64,000 nt of DNA from Trichobilharzia regenti (taxonomy: Eukaryota; Platyhelminthes; Trematoda; Strigeidida; Schistosomatidae). Under the pieces are notes generated by a model. It made no database searches. It was not told the DNA's origin and saw nothing but the letters and a program-made list of their open reading frames with translations. Within the stretch, counting starts at the first letter, position 1; every line of letters starts with the position of its first letter. The stretch is from positions 72,425,168 through 72,489,167 of the forward strand of contig OX235270.1 of the NCBI GenBank assembly GCA_944472135.2, given 5' to 3'. The translations under genes were made by a program, and so were the position numbers. Positions 47,954 to 59,160 of the stretch are shown one piece after another.

Positions 47954-49923
47954 GTAAGTCACTTGATGCAACCTGAAACTTCATACGTATAATGTCGCCT
48001 AAACAAATTTGGACAGATTTTTTATATAACTGAGTTCTTCAAAAAATGTGATGCACTTACAAAATACATTTAGAACAGTATAGTCTCAAATTCAAATGAC
48101 AAGTCGACCAATATTTAGGAGGGAAAATGGAAAATCACTAGTGCGAAAACACTAATAAGACAGTTAGATGTAAAGAACACAAAAATAGGGAAATAACAAT
48201 TTGAAAGATGAGATTTCGATTTCAGTACCACATGGGTATCTGGACCGTTAAAGCAGAATAAATGCAATGGTTAGGAAATTTTCTTACAAATTTGGTTCAA
48301 TGTGCATTATCTGACTGTGTTTATAAAGAATCCCTAAAAACATTTTGATAATGGACTTGTAATTCCCTTCAATAAGATTTTACAAACGGAAATGGTTGTC
48401 TGCTACCTGCTTGCCTTTATTCGGATACTGGTTTCATTGTCTCTGCTTAATTAATGTAATTGCTCTATCTTTTGTATTCGTATTCATATAAGCGCCAACT
48501 GCAATACAGTGTAGAATGTGTTGCTGTTAAGGTTTGCAGTGAATCAAATCAGTGATCAGACTATTTAGCATATTTAGCTTAAATGCACAACACTTTCAAG
48601 ACAAACTTCATTTTCTAACAGGGCTAACCAAAGTTACCTTACATATGGTTCATGCTAACGTGAATAAGAAAGCTTCAAAACGGGTAACATAAATAGAAAG
48701 AAGTAGTACAGAATCTATTCATAAATTCTGGCAAGGTTTGCCCAATGAATTTCTCACACTTGCAGTCGGTAGAAAAGATTTGTAGCTCAGGTTGATGATG
48801 AAATTTGTTGGTTACATCTTTAGTATCAGGTCTAGTGATGATACGATTACTATCAAAGGTCATAGCTTGAAGAATACTGAAGAATTACCATGCTTAACAA
48901 TAACACAACACTGATAAGCAGCAAAGTGACGTATAATTCTTAAAATATTCAAATTAATATATAAATTTTCAGCAAACGTTTGATCATAACGAACAACTGT
49001 TCTGAATAACTTATTACACTTAAAACCACAAATTAACGGAAACCGGGTCAATGCAGATGTTAAGGTGAGGCTCATAGTAAAATCATTTCATATTTGCAAC
49101 AGTCACTGTTGTACGTAAGTGGAAAATAACTCTGGTGGAAACGAAATGTGAAGGTGAAATAACAACTACAATTACAATTACAGTAAATTTCAATTTAAGC
49201 ATACAATGTTTATAGACAATGAGATAACAGTCGAATATGAATTTTTATACACGCTTGTTCACTCTACAGCAAGTTATAGTTATGTAGCGGTGGCCGATAT
49301 TCACATCGTGTGAAAACTCAGGGAAAACAATGATGGAATGACGAAGTGTGAGAAATTTCAAATGAAAATATGAAACAACGGCGGGGACTGTATTATACAG
49401 TTACTGTTTATCATATGTGTGCAAAAATGTAAGTTTTTCAATGCCGTACAGTAGATAAAGTGGAAGGAGAGGATAAGTGCTTAAGATATGAAATTCATGT
49501 TGGGAATTTTACATAGAAAATAAATTTACTCAGCGGGAAAAAGAATGCACTGGTTAGGTAAACTGTAACTTCCTTAGTCTACTGTGCTGATAGATGTTAG
49601 CAAGTATTTCTTCCTAAAGCCGCTTCCGTACTCTCTCCATCTAGAATAACTGTTCTGACTACCTGGAGGAAAGTATTACAGATAAATATTGAAAATACGG
49701 AATCAGTTTGTCTTGAAATATTCAGCAAATAGTATAAATTTACTGTTCGCCTTGGAATAAATGCCGTTCATTAATGATACATATACTGTAAGCTAATAAA
49801 GGTAATTATTTGCATACGTACATGACATTTCAAAGCATTATTATTCAATAAACTATTAAAATGTAACATACAAGTCACATCTATAGTTTCTATAACTCCT
49901 CTCTCTTTTCCCTCATGTTTAAG
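47954..49923 (+). other. Intron 9 of the PLC-like gene
   Basis: GT-AG intron of 1.97 kb. Nothing recognised. Confidence 0.65.
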
Positions 49924-50113
49924 GGCGCTAATATTAGATTGTCATCATTTGTCAAGACTAGTTGGCACTGAAGCGAATATCTTCAATGAATTAATCGTGG
50001 TACCAATGAACAAAAATAAAATACCAACTTGTTTCAGGGAAACAACATCACAAGACTCTTTTAACTTGATGAGATCCATTTTACACAAAAATCATCCATA
50101 TGCATTAGTGAAG
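49924..50113 (+). CDS. PLC-like gene, exon 10 (X domain)
   Basis: Acceptor tgtttaag, donor gtaatt, 190 bases, phase 2 in, 0 out, residues 529-591 with split Arg528. RALILDCHH (528-536) sits where active PLCs have 'RCVELDCW': the Glu is Ile531, the Asp is kept (533) and the Trp is His535. The following strand NELIVVPM (549-556) replaces 'EPVITHGF', so the second catalytic His is absent. Confidence 0.85.
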
Positions 50114-52047
50114 GTAATTTTTAATAGTTTTTATAAAACCCGAAATATCAATATTTTTCAACGGCTTTTATAAGCTTACTACTCAAAAATCAACACTTTT
50201 TGTTTTAATCCAGAATAACTTCAAGTTCATACAATTTGCCCGTGACTGTAGATGGCCAATAGTGATGATCCACTTGGGTTAGAATTTCTTACGTGAATAA
50301 GTCAAAGCCCCTGAACACATTTGTATTATGTGAACTAATTTAAAGTTCACATATGAAAGTGCAGGACTTAAATCTTAAATTTTCAAAATAAACGTAAAAG
50401 ATAACTGCAATGGCGAAATGCTTTTGGCAAATTCTATCTGATCTACATATTAGAGGTGAGTCAGAAACAGTAGAACACTCAGAAAAACAACTCTCCAACA
50501 AAAGGCAAAGTAAGATGAATAAAAGAAAAATTACACATTAGAAAGAAGAATTTAAAAAGGGAAAATTATAATAACTGCATATTAGAGGATTAACCCAAAT
50601 TAATCGACTTTTAGTTATGCTTGAATCAAATACTAAGATTATACACAAATATATAGCTGTAATCACAACTCGTGAATTATTAATGTTTAATCAGTTTATG
50701 GGCACCTTAGTTTTGCTTGTCAGTGTGAGATAATGTTGTTCTCTACTAAAAGTGTAAGCCTTCTTTTTCATCTGCACTTCTTCAGCTATTCTAGCATAGT
50801 CCATGTTCTCTTTACAGAATGGATATATTACAGGTAATATTTGTATTCCAACTGTTTTCACCACTTAACTTTTTGGATTGGAGATTTTATCAATTAGATA
50901 CTTTATAATTCTACTTAATAACATTTTGATTTTTCAAAAGTTTGCTCATTCTATCTCTTCTGTCTTACTGATTACCTAATCATGTTACAGAATAAAATGA
51001 AATTTTATGAAAACTTAACTCAGTATGTCTTTGAATGTAGTCGTTATATTGAGCTTTAGTAAGCTAAAACAAGCTTACGCAAAACTCTGACTAATAAAAC
51101 TCTTCCACTAAGTATCTGGAGAAACAATATATAGTATCTATGGGCTTACGCCTGTCGAGTTGGGAAGAACAGGGAAAATTACTACCTCAAGGTTAATTGC
51201 ATTTGTGTTCTTCACATCCAACATTCTTCGTAAACCAAAATTTCATTTTATTGTTCCGTTACACCACAAACTAAGTTACATATGTTGCATATAGAAAAAG
51301 GTATTTCATTTAATCGACTGATAAATTTTTAGACCATCTATTCCTTCTTTCGGCACTATTTAATCTACAAAACAATCTATGCCTAATAGTCAAGTGTTGT
51401 AAGCGCTTTTAAACTGTCTAAAGAATACTTTATTTATACGCCTTCATGTATCTCACTTCATTCACCATGCTTTCTCAAGGCATGTGACTCTGATATGTAT
51501 GCTTCAGTTGTCTGCTCATAAGTTTGTAACACGTGAAAAATGTCCAAACTTTGAAAGTTCGTTCAATATTAGTAATGGATTAAATATTTCAGTTCAGCCC
51601 TATAACCCGCTACTGACACAGACGCTAGAAACACTCCAGTTAGATGGGGAGTATATAATCTGACAATCATGCATTTAGTTTACTACTTGAAAATATGGTA
51701 ATATTCAAACTTGAGGGACAGTAATGAAAACATCGCTTAAGTTAAAAGGGTAAGTTGAAATTTACTTGTGAAATAACAGTTCGGTACATTCGAGGTATTT
51801 TCCTGGAATCATAATCTTGACAGGGTTCAAATTATTATTTTTATCTCTATCACTTTTCTTGCTTGAGTAATTTAGTCTGCCTGAGATGATCTTGTTTTTA
51901 AATTTTAAATAGACGAATTTCATCAAAACAAAGGTTAACGCAACAGTCACTTCGTAACTTACATATTCGTTAACATGATAATATCATAACTACTACCTAC
52001 TGTTCAAAGATTTCTGTATCTTTCCAATCCCTTAATTTATTTTTTAG
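50114..52047 (+). other. Intron 10 of the PLC-like gene
   Basis: GT-AG intron of 1.93 kb. Nothing recognised. Confidence 0.65.
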
Positions 52048-52130
52048 TCTGTCCTACAAGTACTGAATGAAAATATCTTCCTTGTTTCTAATTCTCCATT
52101 TATTCTCATTCTAAATTTGCACGGCCTAAG
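52048..52130 (+). CDS. PLC-like gene, exon 11 (X domain)
   Basis: Acceptor attttttag, donor gtaagt, 83 bases, phase 0 in, 2 out, residues 592-618. NENIFLVSNSPFILILNLHG follows 'AFxxSPYPVILSLENHC'. The Ca-ligand Glu is Asn614 and the next Asn is Leu615, while His616 is kept. Confidence 0.85.
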
Positions 52131-53787
52131 GTAAGTAAAATAAAAATTTCTTTATGTGCGATTATCAATTAGTTAGAAAATTACAACCAAAACGAAGCGT
52201 TAAGTTATAAAAAATTCAACTGTTGTTCTGAGTGAACTTTACATTTTTGTTTTATCTGCTAAGTCATCTGCCCTATTTCGGTTGTTCGATGAATGCCATA
52301 ATGAAAGTCCTGAAAAGACCACAATATCCTCTAGTGGACGTTTGCTTCTGTATACTGATAACCTCTTGTTTATTAGGCAACGAAAATGATACATTTTTTT
52401 CTCATAACTTTCTGACATCATAGTTACAGCACTTAAGCTTTCTACCATTATGCATAGTAGTAATATAACATTTTGAAAACTCATAATAAGCAGGGAACCC
52501 AATGCATTTAATGCGAATCACTCAGTACTAATCTGAGATATGTAGCAAATTGTATTAGAAAAAGAAGCGGAATGAGGCAAAGCAAACTACGTGGTCAGTA
52601 ATTAACTTTTCTCGAAATGCTAAGCAGTTATTAATACTGTATCAATGTTTGTTATATTAATTAAAGAAATAATACAGGATTTTGATCGAGATTTTACTCT
52701 TTCATTGGGATATTCAGCCTATTAGTTGTCATTCCCTTATCATCCTGATAGTTTTTCTGTGAAAGTCATGCCTAGATTGAAAAAGAAAACTCTGTCAAAG
52801 AACTCTGGACCGTGGAGTGTGTCTTTGTATCCCTCACAAAGCGAATGACTTTGGCTTTTCATCACAACTTTGAGACTTGATCTTCTGAGTTTTTACAGTG
52901 CTATGGGAGCATCTGATATGCCTGCAGTCATAAAAATACCAGCACCACATTTAATGGACAAAAATGAATGAAAGTTGAGACAAATAGTTAACAGCAATAT
53001 ACCTACTGAATACACATATTTCTTTTCATTTCTTATTAAGAATTTTAGAAGGATAAGAGTAATTTGAAAAGGAATCTAATCAAACTGCAGATCCTCATTT
53101 TTTTAGTTTCGAAAGTGCTCCTGTCGTTTGAAAATGCTACAAATAATTACTTTCCTTGCTGTAAAAAAAAAACAACTTTCCATAGATTGCAAGTGACTTT
53201 GATTCCGTTCCAATATGTCCTAATGACAAAATTTGAGTGACACTACTTTGTAGTTATCAGTAAAACAGGATACTAAATCTTACTGGTACTCAGATACATC
53301 CAGTTACTGAGTTCCGAATAAGAAATAACGATTACAGTCAATGACAACAAGACTAATCATTCTACGATACATAACCTTTCCTCTTATTTGAAATCGACAG
53401 CTACCGATAGTTCGCCAATGAAATTTCATTTAGTGAAATAGAACTAACCTTTTATGTTCAGATTCAGAGACACAACTGATTATATGAATCAAAAAAGTTT
53501 GTAGTTTGACAACTGAACACTCATTTTACAGCTGTCACTTCATTTTTTTAAAATTTAAATTCTGATTCAGGAAAAAGTCTAACAGTTAATGACAGTTTAA
53601 AATTATAAAGAGGTCTGTAGTTGCAAAGTGGATATCGTATTGAGCGAATAATTCCTATTCAACTCACTTGTTTTATCTTCAGCAAATGAAATGAAGTATT
53701 TTCACTACTTTCCTCCTTATGATGAGATGCCAGTTAAGCTTATTTCTAATTTTCGAAAAATGCCAAAATTGAAATTTTTCATTTTAG
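52131..53787 (+). other. Intron 11 of the PLC-like gene
   Basis: GT-AG intron of 1.66 kb. Nothing recognised. Confidence 0.65.
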
Positions 53788-53947
53788 TCAAGAACAACAA
53801 TGTCGACTTGCTAATCTACTTCAAGAATATCTGGGACAGTGGATGATGGTATCGCCTTTGCCAAGATATAGTAATCATCTGAACAGTAATCTCGGAAACA
53901 AGTTGAAAAATAAAGGCGGGTCTACTGGTCAAAGGTCAATTTACACA
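53788..53947 (+). CDS. PLC-like gene, exon 12 (X domain)
   Basis: Acceptor cattttag, donor gtatgt, 160 bases, phase 2 in, 0 out, residues 620-672. QEQQCRLANLLQEYLGQWM matches the 'xxQQxxMAxxxxxxFGxxL' helix. The following 30 residues are Asn/Lys-rich and lack a clear counterpart. Confidence 0.85.
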
Positions 53948-54779
53948 GTATGTAACATATGTCGCATAAGTGGTTCAACTTTTTGTAGACCTTTTATTTT
54001 TCAATATGATATTATTACTAATTATTTCATGTTACTACAAACGCAGTCAATAATTTATGTGAAATGAGGTGACAGAGGCTTAAAAAGTCTTGACAATCTG
54101 ATGTATATGGCTGTATACAGGCTGCAGGAAACTCAAACCAAACACTGCAAAGATGATAAAATGACCAAGCACTACTTTGCCAATAACTCTTGTTGATCAA
54201 ATTTCAACAACCATAAATCTATCTCTATAGAAGTTAAAAAGATGGATCACATCAACATCCGACTTTTATCATCTTAGTTACATATCTGGCTTAGCCTTCC
54301 ACACAATTTTCAATCACTAGCCCACTAAGTAACAATTTCTACTTTTTAGATAAGACTTATTGAGGAATAAGAATCTTTTGCTTATGAGCTCTCCAATTTA
54401 CTACATTCTTCATGATCTAGTCAAAACATAACCTGACTAGAATGAAGGAAAAAGCGTAACAACTAGCATAAGATAACTTTCTGACCTAATTCCATATGAC
54501 ATAGTAATGAATGAGAGATCAACAAACCGCTGATAAGCACAGCCCCGAACTAACCGTCCGGTGTTTAGATCACCTCAAAACTAGCTAGCAAGCACTACTG
54601 GTTGATAGCAGGGGTATACAACTATTCATCGCAATTAATCAGTATTATTTAGCTTAATGCGAATACAGATGTGCTGAAAAAATATCTCAGTTTGAAAGTT
54701 GCCAATTTTAGAAAAGCTTATGTCTTTGGTGCCCTGTGATCACTTAAACCTCTCTTTCTTTTCTTAAGTTCATCACAGC

Positions 54780-55470
54780 ACATATTCATCTTAGTTGGTG
54801 ATACAATATCAGCTGTCAGCACCCTTAAAGACAAAAATAACTTTGGAAATACCTCAGTTAATCTCAGCTATAAGAAAATTGCTAACTGCAAATGGAATTA
54901 AAGATTTTGCGTTATGATGCAAAGAGTTTGCCGGCCTTCAGTCTGGCTCAGAACAGTAGACAAATATGACATCGACTAATAGGATGTTTTGGTTTGGCTA
55001 CTTTTCCAGCATTATATTTGGGTGAGTATTCACCGTATCTGTGGTGCAGTGTCTAATATTCGACAGGGATGAACTGTAGGCCAAATCTGCTCAGATATTT
55101 GTAGATAGTGTTCAAAAGACTGCATCTCCCTAATGTATTTAGTCTAAAGGATGATGCCATCCACACATTTAAAATGACCAACAACTTTTCCTGTAACATA
55201 AGAGTTAACCAGAATTATATTCATCGGTATGTCTTCATTGAATTAAAGCAATAGTGGTGACAATAACCATACGTGACGGAAATCACTGGATGTCTTTACT
55301 CCACACGACAGCTTTCCATGAGCCTTTGCTCAGTGATTTAGGTTTGAATACAGTGATTTCAGTATCCTAATACACTTGTTCAGAAACCCCTGCAGTCAGA
55401 CATTGCCACGATGCCATTCGACTGACAAATCCAATGCCCTTCTCATGTCAAGAAATATAGATGTACATAT
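54780..55470 (-). mobile_element. Decayed non-LTR retrotransposon reverse transcriptase
   Basis: One minus-strand frame reads SIFLDMRRALDLS, then FLNKCIRILKSLYSNLNH and AKAHGKLS..VKTSSD, interrupted by two stops. These match the LINE palm text 'FLDFKxAFDSVDR', 'IRILKALYSN' and 'AYGKLSxxFxTSSGVRQG'. Further downstream the similarity is vaguer. The boundaries are approximate and the clade is not decided, though it differs from the RTE copies in this window. Confidence 0.55.
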
Positions 55471-55687
55471 AGGCATTGTCTTATTTAGAGAGAAAACTAT
55501 GGGAAATGATTTGTATTTTTTTTTATCCATTTTTACCTAGCATACTATACATTAGTAAACTGTTATTATTGCTCCCATTTCTACTCAAATTTATTTATTC
55601 TCCACCAGTATGGTACATTCCTAAGACTGCATAAACATTTCCTACTGACTGTACTACCAAAACCGGACAGTTCACATTTCCTAAGCC

Positions 55688-55688
<1 letters not shown>

Positions 55689-55721
<33 letters not shown>
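55689..55721. repeat. (TA)n microsatellite at one end of the PLE
   Basis: TA run directly next to the left terminal repeat of the PLE at 55735-57862. Confidence 0.9.
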
Positions 55722-55724
<3 letters not shown>

Positions 55725-55762
55725 AATGAAAAATTTCCATATTGAAATCAAAACAAGATTTT

Positions 55763-55798
55763 GAGCGAACAATTGTTTTCGATAACTTCTTCAGGCTC
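55763..55798 (-). ncRNA. Minimal hammerhead-like motif in the left PLE terminal repeat
   Basis: On the minus strand: GAGC, CTGAAGA, AGTTATC, GAAA, ACAATTGT-TC, GCTC. Stem I (GAGC/GCTC) and stem III (ACAA/TTGT) pair perfectly and the core is intact, but stem II is almost absent. This fits the shortened PLE hammerheads; activity is uncertain. Confidence 0.55.
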
Positions 55799-56304
55799 TA
55801 CAGTTATAAATCCATGAATAATAGAGTACATATAGCCAATAAAGGCAAATGAAAATAATATCAGAAACTATATTGGTGTGCATGTGTAAGTTGAGATGAT
55901 AGTCCATTAGTTAACATAGTCAATTAAATGTGTATAGGGTGTATAGTCAGAAAAAGTGTGATGAAGTGTGAATGAACAATTGGGTGACATAGTGTTGTTT
56001 TATAGTCAACAGAATACAAATGTCATTGGGGTGAGAGAAATGCGATAACCACAAAATACATACAAATACACATTAACAAAGGAGGCACTGGATGTGAGGG
56101 TTGACCGATAATGTCTAATGATAAAATAAAGAGGATAGATTGTAAATTGTAATAAAATGCTACAGAATTGGTAGGCTTAGTATAAAACCATAAAGGTTGA
56201 CAAAAATAAGAGTAACAATGAGGTGAAATAAACTGGGTGGAGAAATGGATAATAAAGACATGATATCACAAAATAATAATAATGATAATAATAGTACGAA
56301 AAAA

Positions 56305-56709
56305 TTATGATCCTGGTGACCTTATAGTGGGCCAGGGTAGACAAAGAGAGTGAATAAGTTTTTTCTGTACACATAGATCTGGTCTCTCTCTATTAATCTC
56401 TAAAGCCTCATCTATGGCTAGGAGGCGTAATCGTGTGCCTTTGGGGAGATTGTTCAGTACTCGATACACAACTGTAAATAACTCATTTGCTTTGACACTG
56501 TGTTCGCTATCCACTAGATGAGACAGAATTGCACTATTTAATGATTTGGTTGCTCTTTTCTCAAGCCAAACAGGAATATGTTCACGAGTGTGTAAAGATA
56601 GATTCCTTTGGGCACGACCTATATAACTAGCTTCACAGGAGCAGTTGAACTTATGTACACACATTGATGTCGCCATTTTAGGTAATCTACGTTTAATGCA
56701 CAGTGTCAA
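56305..56709 (-). pseudogene. PLE GIY-YIG endonuclease end
   Basis: 134 open codons. VHKFNCSCEASYIGRAQR (residues 18-35) combines the Cys-x-Cys pair typical of PLE endonucleases with the degenerate GIY-YIG strand pair. LSLHTREHIP (37-46) carries the conserved Arg and His region, and AIDEALEI (98-105) supplies the catalytic Glu. DLCVQKKLIHSLCLPWP is the usual PLE C-terminus. It would nick target DNA during retrotransposition, but it is separated from the reverse transcriptase by broken frame. Confidence 0.85.
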
Positions 56710-57090
56710 TATCGGTTTGGTTGAGAAACTGATATGCAGTTTTGCAGCATTAAAAGTTCTTTCAATTGATCTCGTTAATCTACGGTTTTATACATCGCTG
56801 GATATATCGCCATTGAATTGTACATTTAAGTAAAGCTTTTTCTTACTGTGTTTCGCTTGGTTTTATGTGTAGTTTCATGGATATACTTCTTTACAAAGTT
56901 AATAGGATAGTCGTTTTGTAGCAAGGTGTTTGTAAGATTTCTTATTTCATCCTCAATACAATCGACGGTACATATGCGTCTTATTCTATGACTAAGACAA
57001 CGAATTAGGTTGCGCTTATACTGTATAGGTATGAAGCTATGGAAGTAGGTGTATTGTCCGTTCCACGTTGCTTTCTATAGATGTTTCTCT

Positions 57091-57330
57091 TTAAGGTACC
57101 GTCTGTTCTTTTGGAATACTACCTCGGAGTTCCTCTTCACAAATCAATTTAATAGCTGGGTGTACCTTATTGAAGATTTGGAGCAGGTGTTGTCTATCCA
57201 AATTATTATTACAAATGATAAAGGTATCGTCAACATATCGACAATAATAATCGAAATGGTTTAGTATCTCTTTTAAAGGACCATTTTCCAACTTAGATAG
57301 AAACATGGGGAGAACCCTTAGGAACCCCAT
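57091..57330 (-). pseudogene. PLE reverse transcriptase palm (YVDD)
   Basis: 79 codons in a different frame from the upstream piece. RYVDDTFII (31-39) is the PLE catalytic motif C. FLSKLENGPLKEI precedes it. A deletion with frameshift at about 57300-57320 removed part of the motif B loop, so the polymerase is not functional. Confidence 0.85.
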
Positions 57331-57694
57331 CTATTTGGCGGTAATACTCCTCATTAAACACAGATTGAACGTTTATAGTGTATTTTAGTAGTAATTCTTT
57401 CAATTTTCTTGGTGTGATCCCAATTTCTATTTTCTTTTCTACGAGTTGCTCGCATATGTAGTCGACAGTTTCTGTAAGGGGGACGTTGGTAAATAGTGAT
57501 GTTGCATCCAACGATAACATAGTTTTGTCTGCTAGGTTCATATCTTTAATGTTTTCAACAAAGTTAAAGACATCTTTCACACCATATTTAACTAACTGGC
57601 GATGTAGCGGCTCTAACAGATTTACTGACCATTTGGCAGTTAAATGGAAGGGCGAATTCGACATGTCCAGAATTGGTCGTAGGGGAATTCCCAT
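57293..57694 (-). pseudogene. PLE reverse transcriptase, motif A to motif B
   Basis: 133 codons. RPILDMSNSPFHLTAKW (6-22) is the PLE reverse-transcriptase start after the fingers. SLDATSLFTNVPL (61-73) is motif A. DGVPKGSP (about 120-128) is motif B, ending at the frameshift that leads into 57091-57330. The first Met is not the true start; the element is truncated just upstream, where the inverted terminal repeat begins. Confidence 0.85.
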
Positions 57695-57807
57695 TCATTC
57701 TCATTCATTCTATCATCTCAACTTACACCCTGATACAGTTTCTGACATTATTTTCATTTGCCTTTATTGGCTATATGTACTCTATTATTCATGGATTTAT
57801 AACTGTA

Positions 57808-57846
57808 GAGCCTGAAGAAGAAGTTATCGAAAACAATTGTTCGCTC
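57808..57846 (+). ncRNA. Minimal hammerhead-like motif in the right PLE terminal repeat
   Basis: Stem I GAGC (57808-57811) pairs with GCTC (57843-57846). CTGAAGA (57812-57818) and GAAA (57829-57832) are intact, stem III is ACAA/TTGT, and cleavage is predicted after C57842. The stem II region carries three extra bases (GAA) relative to the left copy and barely pairs. Confidence 0.55.
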
Positions 57847-57861
57847 AAAATCTTGTTTTGG

Positions 57862-57885
57862 TTATATATATATATATATATATAT
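57862..57885. repeat. (TA)n microsatellite at the other end of the PLE
   Basis: TA run directly next to the right terminal repeat of the PLE. Confidence 0.9.
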
Positions 57886-58033
57886 GCTTTACTAATAGTT
57901 TCTGTTTCCAATTGACTTGATAAAATATGACTGCTATACATATTCTTAAAGTAATGTAACTTCAGAATAAAGCAAGTTTGTTAACTCAAGATTGCCAAAT
58001 GATTTCTACAGTACGTATATTAATTATTTTTAG

Positions 58034-58115
58034 CGTCATCTCCCTTCACCAGAAATGTTAAAGAACAAAGTACTATTAAGTATTCGTTTGGTCAGAACCA
58101 GTAAATCATTATCAG
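58034..58115 (+). CDS. PLC-like gene, exon 13 (end of X domain)
   Basis: Acceptor tatttttag, donor gtaagt, 82 bases, phase 0 in, 1 out, residues 673-699. LPSPEMLKNKVLLSIRL is the hallmark 'LPSPExLKGKILxKxKK' strand closing the X half. The two phosphate-contacting Lys are Ser688 and Arg690. The next exon, which would open the X-Y linker, must start in phase 1 and was not identified. Confidence 0.9.
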
Positions 58116-58998
58116 GTAAGTAAAACACTGTGTGATTATTTACGGTCAAAACAAATCGAAATTATTTTACAAACAGATGGTGTAATGGATGATAAATGAA
58201 GGTAGATTGGAAATCTGAATCATGACAACTGGATCTTCTCATCCAGCGAGTATAGCACTTTGATAGTAATCCGAAGGCTACAGGCTTGAATCCCCTTGCC
58301 ACTGAAATTTTCAATTCAGCCTTTATAACCATCTATTACATCATTTGTAGTCTGCCATTTTCTAGGCTATCGTAAGTAATCTCACCATCACTTTTAACCA
58401 ACTATGAAAACAAAAGTGTTATAATCCATACAAATTATCCCCTAAGTATTCTTGTTATTGAATCTTAATTGCTGGTATTGCTTTTTTTTACAAAATTTAA
58501 AGTATTTTGGAAAGACACAGCAGTTAATTTAGTCGCATTAATTATTAAGATTCAAACCTTCTATTCACTATCGCTAGGTTTATTTTTTATATGATATTTT
58601 TACAAATGACGTCTCTGTTTATTTCATCTTCAGAGAGTGGAAACAAATAAATCATACTCTATTGAAATTTTCGTCAACAGTATTGTCTAATTACAAAAGT
58701 GTCAAGATAACTAACTTAATCCTAAAAACTAAGATTAGCGCCAAGTCACTTACAAATGCACCTGTTAAACTAAAAGCATAAAATAAACTTTCAATAGACA
58801 GACAAGCCAGGCATTGTTTTGTCATTCTGGTGGATAACAAACGTTATGTAAATACGCGCGATGTGTACATATTATAGTTTTCGGGAAATTTATGTTGTTT
58901 TTATCCGTAATCCGTTTAGTTTATAAGATAGTAGACGACAGAAATGTTTAGTATTCAAGTGTTGGTTTGCGGGGATTTGATTTGAATGGTAATAGAAC
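58116..58998. other. Start of intron 13, weak tRNA-like segment
   Basis: A tRNA-like stretch at about 58232-58310 ends in GGCTTGAATCCCC (box B-like) and may be an old SINE head. Nothing else could be supported. Confidence 0.4.
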
Positions 58999-59160
58999 TT
59001 CATCATCAGCTGACATCAGTCAGAAAACCATTGGAAAACCTGAAAGTACTGGACAGCCGTTTTATCCTAGTTTGAGACTCTTTAGCAGTACACCCCTACA
59101 GTGAGTTCCAAACCAAATGTTCCCTAAGTGAAGTCAGCTGATGATGAAATCCTGTCACCG
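58999..59160 (-). repeat. Hammerhead SINE (family C), decayed, with inverted tail fragment
   Basis: The reverse complement of 58999-59130 carries GTACTGCTAAAGAGTCTC..GATAAAACGGCTGTCCAGTAC and the family tail. The core is CTAAAGA and GAAA reads TAAAA, so the ribozyme is dead, although the stem I arms GTACTG/CAGTAC survive. At 59138-59155 the tail end GTCAGCTGATGATGAAATCC reappears in the opposite orientation. Confidence 0.65.

Larger units (their letters stand above)
55735..57862 (-). mobile_element. Penelope-like element, 5'-truncated, with inverted terminal repeats
   Basis: The coding region runs on the minus strand (57694 down to 56305). About 155 bases at 55740-55902 (minus) recur at 57710-57862 (plus), so the truncated coding region is flanked by inverted copies of the PLE pseudo-LTR. 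This is a known PLE arrangement, in which an inverted terminal copy caps a 5'-truncated element. (TA)n tracts bound both sides. The N-terminal part of the reverse transcriptase is missing and the frame is broken twice. Confidence 0.85.
53948..58033 (+). other. Intron 12 of the PLC-like gene
   Basis: GT-AG intron of 4.1 kb that holds a decayed LINE reverse transcriptase (54780-55470) and a truncated PLE with inverted ends (55735-57862). Both are antisense to the gene. Confidence 0.65.
27818..58115 (+). other. Gene model: PLC-beta-like protein with degenerate catalytic site (13 exons, partial)
   Basis: Thirteen exons with GT-AG borders join without a phase conflict into 699 codons. Domain order (residues of this partial protein): PH-like 1-135; EF-hand-like 136-260 and 380-420; serine/basic-rich insert about 270-375; PI-PLC X domain about 455-699. 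Match points include GYFIYW (PH), LWPREDIADLF and SKGYMNCQELNSFL (EF-hand), LLSNEGFYRLL, HPLAHYYI, and LPSPEMLKNK. Active PLCs have His-Asn, Glu-x-Asp, His, Glu and two Lys at set positions. Here these are Tyr470-Leu471, Ile531-x-Asp533, no His, Asn614, Ser688 and Arg690, so only the Asp remains. I infer a membrane-binding or scaffolding pseudoenzyme rather than a hydrolase. The open frame and consensus splice sites argue against a pseudogene. The N-terminus and the Y and C2 domains lie outside what I could find. Confidence 0.8.

Noticed and set aside
58621..58790. Open stretch after acceptor cttcag downstream of exon 13
   Set aside because: In the required phase 1 it stops at once with the best acceptor. 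With the alternative acceptor the text does not resemble a PLC X-Y linker or Y domain.
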